Assembly: GCF_016907295.1 (NCBI RefSeq)
Contig: NZ_JAFBBR010000001.1
Span: 2,852,001-2,916,000, forward strand
DNA: 64,000 bases
Source: Microbacterium dextranolyticum
GTDB lineage: Bacteria; Actinomycetota; Actinomycetes; Actinomycetales; Microbacteriaceae
Direction: 5' to 3'
Part shown: in pieces, positions 58,656-64,000 of the stretch
Layout of the letters: the number at the start of each line of letters is the position of its first letter
How positions within the stretch are numbered: position 1 is the first letter of the stretch
Made by a program: the position numbers and the translations under genes
The notes under the pieces: generated by a model
Databases searched by the model: none
Seen by the model: only the letters and a program-made list of their open reading frames with translations
What the model was told of the DNA's origin: nothing

Positions 58656-59216
58656 TCAGTCCCAGAGGCTCGGCGCCGGGGCCTTCGTCGACGGCAGAGC
58701 CGACCCCGCCGCCCAGTCCGGGATCCAGGCCGGCAGCGGAGGCAGGTCGTCGGGGCGCCCCAGTGCGTCGAACAGCTCCTCCGTGTTGACGACCCCGCCG
58801 GTCTTGCGCAGGAACCGCGCCCGGACGATCATCTCCGCGTACACCTCGCCGTCGACGACCGCACGGTGGATCTGGTAGACCGCCTTGTCGTCGTGCCCGT
58901 ACAGGCGCGATTCGACCGTGAACCGCTGCCACAGCTGCAGCGACTTGCGGAAGCTCACCGACTCACTGGCCACCACCGCATACCAGCCGTGCGCGTTCAT
59001 GGCATCCCACAGCCCCGTGCGGATGAGCAGATCGAAGCGGCCGAGGTCGAACAGCGAGGCATAGCGCCCGTTGTTCATGTGCATCAGCAGGTCGATGTCG
59101 GTCGGCAGCGTCCGCAGCCGGATGCGTCCGACGGCGTGCGGCGGCAGGGTGCCGTGGCGCCGCAGCAGCACCCGTGCACGCCAGATCGTCAGGAGAGTCC
59201 GCCACCACACATTCAC
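58656..59216 (-). CDS. Hotdog-fold thioesterase
   Basis: 186 aa, 4HBT-type acyl-CoA thioesterase. TDIDLLMHMNNGRYASLFDL is the substrate-binding signature with catalytic Asp and the MNN motif; VASESVSFRKSLQLWQRFTV, KAVYQIHRAVVDGEVYAEMI and RARFLRKTGGVV complete the fold. A membrane-associating helix (TLLTIWRARVLLRRHG) at the N-terminus is typical of the long-chain subgroup. GTG 59216 is chosen by TAGCAT 7 nt upstream. Divergent from the GNAT gene. Confidence 0.87.
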   Translation of the reverse strand: MNVWWRTLLTIWRARVLLRRHGTLPPHAVGRIRLRTLPTDIDLLMHMNNGRYASLFDLGRFDLLIRTGLWDAMNAHGWYAVVASESVSFRKSLQLWQRFTVESRLYGHDDKAVYQIHRAVVDGEVYAEMIVRARFLRKTGGVVNTEELFDALGRPDDLPPLPAWIPDWAAGSALPSTKAPAPSLWD

Positions 59217-59223
59217 GCCGGGG

Positions 59224-59229
59224 ATGCTA
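59224..59229 (-). promoter_or_regulatory. -10 box of the thioesterase gene
   Basis: TAGCAT on the minus strand, 7 nt before GTG 59216. Confidence 0.5.
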
Positions 59230-59368
59230 CTCGGACGGGCGGGCGGGCCGCAGCATCGGTTGGAGGATTCCTCCAGCCGGACCCCCGGATCGGGTGCGTC
59301 AGTCGCCATACCTCCACAGAGGCCACCGGAGGCCTTCGGCGCGATTTCGCGATTGTCCGGGCCGGACG

Positions 59369-59374
59369 TAGAGT
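59369..59374 (+). promoter_or_regulatory. -10 box of the GNAT gene
   Basis: TAGAGT 7 nt before ATG 59382. Confidence 0.5.
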
Positions 59375-59381
59375 CGGCCCC

Positions 59382-59900
59382 ATGGATGCCGCCCCCGAGA
59401 CAGCAGCCCCCGCCGACATCGTCGTCCGCCCCGTCAGAGACGTGGATGCCGAGGCCCTCGGCCGCGTGCACGCCGCATGCTGGCACCAGACCTACGACCA
59501 CCTCATCAGCAAGGCAGCGCTCGAGAACGTCTCTCCGCGTCGGCTCGCCGAGCTGTGGACCCACTGGGCCGCCCAAGGCCCGGAGTTCAAGATGTCCGCC
59601 GCGCTCGCCGACGGCGAGATCATCGGTTTCGTCGGATCGGGCCCCGCGCGCGACCGCGACGCTCCCCGCGAACGCGAGCTCTACTTCATCTACCTGCTCG
59701 ACCAGTACCACGGCACGGGCACCGGCCAGCGTCTGCTCGACGCCGCCATCGAGGCCGGCGAGCCCGCCTACCTCTGGGTCGCGGAGGACAATCCGCGTGC
59801 GCACCGCTTCTACACGCGCAACGGCTTCACTCTCGACGGAGCCACTCACACGGAGCCGTTCCTCGGCGAGACCCTGACCGAGGTCCGCTTCGTCCGCTGA
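59382..59900 (+). CDS. GNAT-family N-acetyltransferase
   Basis: 172 aa. Motif A with the acetyl-CoA loop is LLDQYHGTGTGQRLLDAAIE (Q/R-x-x-G-x-G/A as YHGTGTGQ), preceded by ELYFIYLLDQ and followed by WVAEDNPRAHRFYTRNGF (motif B, the N-x-x-A-x-x-x-Y-x-x-x-G-F end). N-terminal VRPVRDVDAEALGRVHAACW and a YDHLIS segment resemble the toxin- or drug-acetylating subgroup. Acceptor not predictable. Single gene. Confidence 0.9.
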   Translation: MDAAPETAAPADIVVRPVRDVDAEALGRVHAACWHQTYDHLISKAALENVSPRRLAELWTHWAAQGPEFKMSAALADGEIIGFVGSGPARDRDAPRERELYFIYLLDQYHGTGTGQRLLDAAIEAGEPAYLWVAEDNPRAHRFYTRNGFTLDGATHTEPFLGETLTEVRFVR

Positions 59901-59986
59901 CCGTCCCACGCACCGGCATCCGTGGCGCACTGCAGCGCCGCGACGGTGCGGGGCGCCGTGCGCGTCGAGACGACTCCACCCCGTCG

Positions 59987-60014
59987 TGGCGCGCCGCTGA
60001 GCGTCAGCGCGCCA
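59987..60014. terminator. Hairpin between GNAT gene and cytochrome b gene
   Basis: TGGCGCGC (59987-59994) pairs with GCGCGCCA (60007-60014), and the stem can be continued with CTGA/TCAG after a 3-nt bulge. Placed between convergent genes; no T-run. Confidence 0.5.
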
Positions 60015-60018
60015 CCGC

Positions 60019-61779
60019 TCAGCGCGACGAGACCGTGCCGAACAGGCGCGCGACCGGCGCGATCACCATCGGTCGTGCGGCGATCCATGCGGCGGCGATG
60101 ACGGCGAGCGAGAGCGCGAACAGCCAGAACCCGGTCCAGTTGTCGGCGTAGGCGGTCGGATCGGTCGACCCTTGCGCGGCGTACATGTGGTTGAGGTTGC
60201 GCAGGGCCCCGGTGGCGAGCACGAGCACCACGTGGATGACGATGAACACCACGAAGAAGAGCATCGTCGGGAAGTGCACTCTGCGCGCCCAGTCGATGGG
60301 GATCGCCGCACTCAGGCGCGCGTTCTTCTTCGGCCACAGCCCGCTCATGCGGAAGCCGCTGGCGATCGCGAGCGGCGCCGCGACGAACACGGTCGAGAAG
60401 TACGCGAGCTGCTGCAGCGCGTTGTAGTTGACCCAGCCGTTCTCGGTGGGCCAATCGAGGGAGACGTACTGCAGCGCGGCGCTCAGAGCGTTCGGGAAGA
60501 CCTCCCAGCTCGTCGGCACGATCCGCATCCACTGCCCCGTCACGAACAGCAGCACGACGAAGACGAGCCCGTTGACGATCCACAGCAGATCGAGCGCCTG
60601 GTGGAACCAGATCGTGAGGCTGGTCTTGCCCTTCTTGTTGCGCCTCGGGGTCCAGAACACGGCCGGACGCTTCTCGCGCCGCACGGTGAGTCCCGTGCGG
60701 ATGATCAGCACCATGAGGAAGACGTTGAAGAAGTGCTGCCAGCCGAGCCAGGCGGGGATGCCGACGGGGGCGCCTGCGGGCAGGTGATACTCGCCGGGGT
60801 AGGTCGTGAGGAAGTCGCGGAGGGCGTCGAGACTCAACAGGAAGCGCGCGAACAGCACGGCCATCGCCGCCGCGAACAGCAGCCCGCCTCCTCCGACGAC
60901 GATCGCTCCCATCCACTGCGCACGAGTGAACGGCCCGATCCGTCGCGGCTCAGGGGCAGGCGCCGGACGGTGGTACGCCGCACGCCCGGCCCAGACCGTC
61001 CGTGGGACGGTCAACGGCAGGCGCACCTCCCCGTCGGGCCTGACGACATCTCCCCGGGCCGGGGCTTTCACCCGCGCCGCGGGCGCGGCATCGGGTTCGG
61101 GCGCGGCCTCGGGCGCGACTGTGGGTTCGGAGGCGCCGATTCGCGGGTCGGGCACGGGCGCACCCACATCTTGGCGCCTCGCAGCGGCTTCGGCCGGCTC
61201 CGCAGAGGCGTCCGCCGTCCCCTCCGGCGGCCAGGGCTCTCCTCCTGCGGCACGCGGGAGCCCGCGGCGCAGGGGCGCGTCGGATGCCGGGGCGGGCGCC
61301 GCGGCATCCACATCAGAGGCGTCGTTTCGCGGGTCAAGTGCCGGCGCACCCGCCGTTTGGCGCTTCGGAACCCCGGGGGAGGGGGCTGCGACGCTCTCGG
61401 CCGAGGTGGCCAGGGCACCCTCGACCGAGGTGGCCAGGGCGCCCTCGACCGTCGGCCAGGGCTCTCCCCCGGCGACCCGGGGCAGACCTCGCCGCAGCAC
61501 GGTGCCGGATGCCCGGGCACCGGCATCCGATTCGGAGGCGCCGTTCTGCGGGCCGGGCACCGCCGCACCCGCAGTTTCGCGCCTCGGAGTGCTCGGGACC
61601 GCCGCGGCCGGGGCTGCCTCGGCAGGGGCCGACGGGGAGGGCTGCTCGTGCACGCCTGCGCCCGGGGTGTCGACGGCCCGCGCGGGAACGACCCCGGGGG
61701 GCGGCCAGGGCTCGCCGCCGGGCGTGCGGGGCAGACCGCGGCGCAGCCCGGACTCCGAGCCCGTATCCGGCCCCGCCAT
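60019..61779 (-). CDS. Cytochrome b-like membrane protein with triplicated N-terminal extension
   Basis: 586 aa. Residues 1-225 are three imperfect repeats, each with LRRGLPR-x2-GGEPWP (12-27, 95-110, 170-185) and a later GA-x-VP-x-P block (66-88, 139-161, 201-223). The core (about 255-586) has six hydrophobic helices with His in HFFNVFLMVLIIRTG, WFHQALDLLWIVNGLVF and LFFVVFIVIHVVLVLATG, fitting haem ligation in a cytochrome b561/hydrogenase-type b subunit. ATG 61779 overlaps the etfA stop. It may receive electrons from ETF and pass them to the quinone pool; this is inferred from gene order. Confidence 0.8.
   Translation of the reverse strand: MAGPDTGSESGLRRGLPRTPGGEPWPPPGVVPARAVDTPGAGVHEQPSPSAPAEAAPAAAVPSTPRRETAGAAVPGPQNGASESDAGARASGTVLRRGLPRVAGGEPWPTVEGALATSVEGALATSAESVAAPSPGVPKRQTAGAPALDPRNDASDVDAAAPAPASDAPLRRGLPRAAGGEPWPPEGTADASAEPAEAAARRQDVGAPVPDPRIGASEPTVAPEAAPEPDAAPAARVKAPARGDVVRPDGEVRLPLTVPRTVWAGRAAYHRPAPAPEPRRIGPFTRAQWMGAIVVGGGGLLFAAAMAVLFARFLLSLDALRDFLTTYPGEYHLPAGAPVGIPAWLGWQHFFNVFLMVLIIRTGLTVRREKRPAVFWTPRRNKKGKTSLTIWFHQALDLLWIVNGLVFVVLLFVTGQWMRIVPTSWEVFPNALSAALQYVSLDWPTENGWVNYNALQQLAYFSTVFVAAPLAIASGFRMSGLWPKKNARLSAAIPIDWARRVHFPTMLFFVVFIVIHVVLVLATGALRNLNHMYAAQGSTDPTAYADNWTGFWLFALSLAVIAAAWIAARPMVIAPVARLFGTVSSR
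61111..61746 (-). repeat. Three tandem protein-coding repeats in the cytochrome b gene
   Basis: Codons 12 to 223 of the 60019-61779 gene encode three units of about 75-83 codons. Each starts with the LRRGLPR/GGEPWP block and ends with a VP-x-P/AS block, separated by Ala/Pro-rich variable sequence. Confidence 0.75.
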
Positions 61780-62768
61780 CAGGCCTTCTTCGCGTCGAGC
61801 GCGGCGATCAGTTGCGGAACGACCTGGAACACGTCCCCCACGATGCCGTAATCCGCGATCTCGAAGATGGGCGCGTCGCCGTCCTTATTGATCGCGACGA
61901 TCGTCTTGGCGGTCTGCATTCCCGCCTTGTGCTGGATCGCTCCCGATATTCCGAGCGCGACATACAGCTGCGGGGCGACCGAGACGCCGGTCTGTCCGAC
62001 CTGGTGGGAGTACGGGATGTAGCCGGCGTCCACGGCGGCACGGGAGGCGCCGACCGCGGCGCCCAGCGCGTCGGCGAGCTGCTCGACGAGCACGAACTTC
62101 TCGGCGGAGCCGAGCCCCCGCCCTCCCGAGACGACCTTCGCCGCGCCACGCAGCTCGGGGCGCGACGAGACGGCCGTCTCAGCTGTGAACCCGGTGACGC
62201 GCGCCGCGGGCGCGCCTGAGGGCGTCACCTCGAGCGCGAGGACCTCCGGCTCGTCGACGGCGTCGGCCCGCGCATCGACGGCGCCCTGGCGCACCGTGAT
62301 GACGGGGGCCCCGAAGGTGGGGGCGCTGGTCGCGTTGTAGGCGCCGCCGTAGACGGAATGCTGCGCCAGCACGCCCTGGTCGTCACGGGCGACGCCGACG
62401 GCGTCAACGGCGAGAGCAGACCGCGAGCGCACCGCGAACCGCGCTGCGGCGTCGCGCCCCTCGATGGAGTTCGAGACGAGCACGGCGTCCGGGCGCACGA
62501 GCGCCGCCGCCGCGACGAGGGCGTCGACGAGCGGCACCGTGACGACCCGGTCCGCGTCGCCGAGAGCAGCAGTGAGAACGGTCGCCGCGCCGAGCGCTCC
62601 CGCGGACGCGGCGAGTGCGGCATGGGCATCCTCGGGCGCGACGACGACCGCGACGGGAGTGCCGATCGACGCGGCGGCGCCGAGGAGCCCCGCGGACGAC
62701 GAGGCCAGCGTTCCGTCGGGGGTGACGTCCAGCAGGACGAGAATCGGGTCGGATGCACGTTCGCTCAT
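61779..62768 (-). CDS. etfA: Electron transfer flavoprotein, alpha subunit
   Basis: 329 aa from ATG 62768. Heterodimer partner of etfB; binds FAD and passes electrons from acyl-CoA and other dehydrogenases. The C-terminal FAD domain is clear: [59 protein letters not shown] and [22 protein letters not shown] 62783, overlapping the etfB stop, is an alternative start, but GAAGGG lies 7 nt before ATG 62768. The stop overlaps the start of the cytochrome b gene. Confidence 0.95.
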   Translation of the reverse strand: MSERASDPILVLLDVTPDGTLASSSAGLLGAAASIGTPVAVVVAPEDAHAALAASAGALGAATVLTAALGDADRVVTVPLVDALVAAAALVRPDAVLVSNSIEGRDAAARFAVRSRSALAVDAVGVARDDQGVLAQHSVYGGAYNATSAPTFGAPVITVRQGAVDARADAVDEPEVLALEVTPSGAPAARVTGFTAETAVSSRPELRGAAKVVSGGRGLGSAEKFVLVEQLADALGAAVGASRAAVDAGYIPYSHQVGQTGVSVAPQLYVALGISGAIQHKAGMQTAKTIVAINKDGDAPIFEIADYGIVGDVFQVVPQLIAALDAKKA

Positions 62769-62779
62769 GGTCGCGCCCT

Positions 62780-63556
62780 TCACGCCAGCCGGTTCTCGAT
62801 GAGATACGCGGCGAGCCTATCGCCCGCGTCGCCCTCGTCCACGATCTTCACGCCCGCACCCCGTGGCGGCTTCGCGCTCACCGCGGTCATGATCGACTGC
62901 GGTGCGGATGCCGGGTCGACATCGACGCCGAGGTCGGCGAGCGCGACGGTCTCGAACGGCTTCTTCTTGGCCGCCATGATGCCCTTGAAGTTCGGGAAAC
63001 GGGCATCCGGCAGCGCTTCGGTGATCGAGATCACGGCCGGCAGATCCGCGGTGACCTGAGCGACGCCGGCGTCGCTCGCGCGGGTGCCCGACACCTGCGA
63101 GTCGGAGATCTCGACGGACGACAGCGCGGTGGCCTGCGCGACCCCGAGGTGCTCCGCGAGCATCGCCGGAACGACGCCTCCGGAGCCGTCGGTGGAGAGG
63201 TTCCCGGTGATGACCAGATCGAAGCCGATGCGCCGGACGGCCGCGGCGAGGACGGCGGCGGTCACGCCGAGGTCCGCGCCGGCGAGTGCGGGGTCGACGA
63301 CCTGCAGTGCCGATGCCGCGCCCATCGCGAGAGCCTTGCGGATCGTGGCGGCCGCCGCGTCGGATGCCATCGAGACGACGGCCACCTCGGTGCCCGGATG
63401 GGCGTCGGCGTAGCTCAGCGCGACTTCGAGGGCACGTTCGCCGATCTCGTCGAGCACCCGGTCGGACGCGGCACGATCGGCCAGGCCGGTCTCGAGATCG
63501 AGCGTGCGATCGCCATAGGTGTCGGGGACTTCTTTGACCAGCACGACGATTCTCAT
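62780..63556 (-). CDS. etfB: Electron transfer flavoprotein, beta subunit
   Basis: 258 aa; AMP-binding subunit of [23 protein letters not shown] is the family opening; [40 protein letters not shown] (AMP/FAD contact region) and [18 protein letters not shown] (the beta-ETF signature loop with the Lys-rich turn) follow. GAAGGAG 6 nt upstream of ATG 63556. First gene of the etfB-etfA-cytochrome b operon, with likely promoter at 63581-63586; the enoyl-CoA hydratase gene upstream suggests a fatty-acid oxidation context. Confidence 0.95.
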   Translation of the reverse strand: MRIVVLVKEVPDTYGDRTLDLETGLADRAASDRVLDEIGERALEVALSYADAHPGTEVAVVSMASDAAAATIRKALAMGAASALQVVDPALAGADLGVTAAVLAAAVRRIGFDLVITGNLSTDGSGGVVPAMLAEHLGVAQATALSSVEISDSQVSGTRASDAGVAQVTADLPAVISITEALPDARFPNFKGIMAAKKKPFETVALADLGVDVDPASAPQSIMTAVSAKPPRGAGVKIVDEGDAGDRLAAYLIENRLA

Positions 63557-63580
63557 CGGTTCTCCTTCGCGATGGGACTC

Positions 63581-63586
63581 ATTGTA
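63581..63586 (-). promoter_or_regulatory. Probable -10 box of the etf operon
   Basis: TACAAT on the minus strand, 25 nt before ATG 63556, close to the consensus. Flanking ACTCA/TGAGT and GACT/AGTC repeats (63577-63611) could bind a fatty-acid regulator; no clear -35 box. Confidence 0.5.
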
Positions 63587-63632
63587 GAAGTTGCGACTGA
63601 GTATCGCGAGTCATGACCCTGAGTCTCACATC

Positions 63633-64000
63633 TCAGTGATGCCGGAAGTCGGCCGCACGCTTCTCGCGGAACGCCGCCATGCCCTCCTTCTGGTCGTCGA
63701 GGGCGAACAACGACGTGAACGTCTGGCGCTCGAAGCGCAGCCCTTCGCTCGCCGTGGTCTCCTGCGAGACACGGAGCGCCTCTTTCGCCGCGTAGACGAC
63801 GGGCAGCGACTTCGACGCGATCACCTCCGCCGTCCGCTGGGCCTCGTCGAGCAGCTCCGCGGACGGGACGATCCGCGAGACGAGCCCCGACCGCTCGGCT
63901 TCGGCGGCATCCATCGTCCTCCCGGTGAGGACGAGCTCCGCCGCCTTGTACGCGCCGATCGCGCGGGGCAGGCGCTGCGTGCCGCCGAGACCCGGGATGA
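63633..64000 (-). CDS. Enoyl-CoA hydratase/isomerase family protein, 5' end outside the window
   Basis: The visible C-terminal part (about 122 residues) reads [20 protein letters not shown], with the GGTQRLPR motif after the catalytic Glu region, then [33 protein letters not shown] and [17 protein letters not shown], all typical of crotonases of the PaaF/FadB type. It likely hydrates enoyl-CoA in fatty or aromatic acid oxidation. It lies 76 bp upstream of etfB on the same strand; the gap has its own promoter. The N-terminal oxyanion residues are beyond base 64000. Confidence 0.9.
   Translation of the reverse strand, partial: IPGLGGTQRLPRAIGAYKAAELVLTGRTMDAAEAERSGLVSRIVPSAELLDEAQRTAEVIASKSLPVVYAAKEALRVSQETTASEGLRFERQTFTSLFALDDQKEGMAAFREKRAADFRHH

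Overview
The window is about 70% GC, densely coded on both strands, and reads as chromosomal DNA of an actinobacterium of the Microbacteriaceae, most likely Microbacterium or a close relative. Grounds for this are GC-rich third codon positions, many GTG starts, frequent ATGA/GTGA stop-start overlaps, and promoters in which a TAnnnT box lies exactly 6-7 nt before the start codon (leaderless mRNAs). A small MGR-start protein of a family typical of Microbacteriaceae (28840-29166) and the very frequent hexamer GGATGC/GCATCC point the same way. The genus is inferred; no rRNA or tRNA gene is visible.

Layout. 1-9.4 kb: HAD phosphatase (cut by the window edge), serS, a lipid kinase, a TetR/membrane-protein pair, photolyase, an LLM flavin oxidoreductase, pheA and two tandem paralogous lipoproteins. 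9.4-20.7 kb: sugar genes (pgm, glycerate kinase, galE, then LacI regulator-galT-galK), which give a complete Leloir route. This set is interrupted at 13.3-17.2 kb by an accessory island. The island holds a WXG100-like small protein, a 549-aa type VII-secretion-style protein with membrane helices and a C-terminal serine-esterase domain, a small lipoprotein (candidate immunity protein), a protein of unknown function, and a 576-bp partial tandem duplication carrying only the toxin tip, a second lipoprotein and the first codons of the fourth gene. Two related ~68-bp nested-palindrome elements sit at its left edge and inside it.

20.8-29.2 kb: hydrolases, a YdcF-like protein, an orphan DNA methyltransferase coupled to a lipoate ligase, a MarR-MFS efflux pair and several small unknown genes. 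29.2-40.8 kb: a catabolic region with two convergent MarR paralogues, two KstD-like flavoprotein dehydrogenases, a TIM-barrel protein with dehydroshikimate-dehydratase-like metal ligands, a VOC protein, a LysR regulator, an MHS-family transporter, a catabolic quinate/shikimate dehydrogenase, an SDR and a Gfo/Idh/MocA oxidoreductase. Together they suggest use of quinate, shikimate or a related alicyclic acid.

40.8-48.4 kb: the conserved but functionally unresolved trio transglutaminase / alpha-E / circularly permuted ATP-grasp, with a second ATP-grasp gene divergent from it, then a proline-iminopeptidase-like hydrolase and a membrane-anchored sulfite-oxidase-like molybdoenzyme with an internal Tat motif. 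48.4-55.4 kb: arginine/ornithine/proline catabolism (rocD, ddaH, a TetR regulator, bifunctional putA). 55.5-60 kb: three overlapping genes for membrane-anchored exported proteins that run into a convergent membrane-protein gene, then a thioesterase and a GNAT. 60-64 kb: etfB-etfA overlapping a cytochrome-b-like membrane protein with a triplicated N-terminal extension, preceded by a truncated enoyl-CoA hydratase, which suggests fatty-acid or acyl-CoA oxidation feeding electrons to the membrane.

No insertion sequence, CRISPR array, tRNA or rRNA was found, and no stretch above 300 bases lacks a gene. The strongest candidates for something new are the type VII-like toxin island with its duplicated tip/lipoprotein module, the flavoprotein-rich quinate/shikimate-type cluster, and the double ATP-grasp locus.
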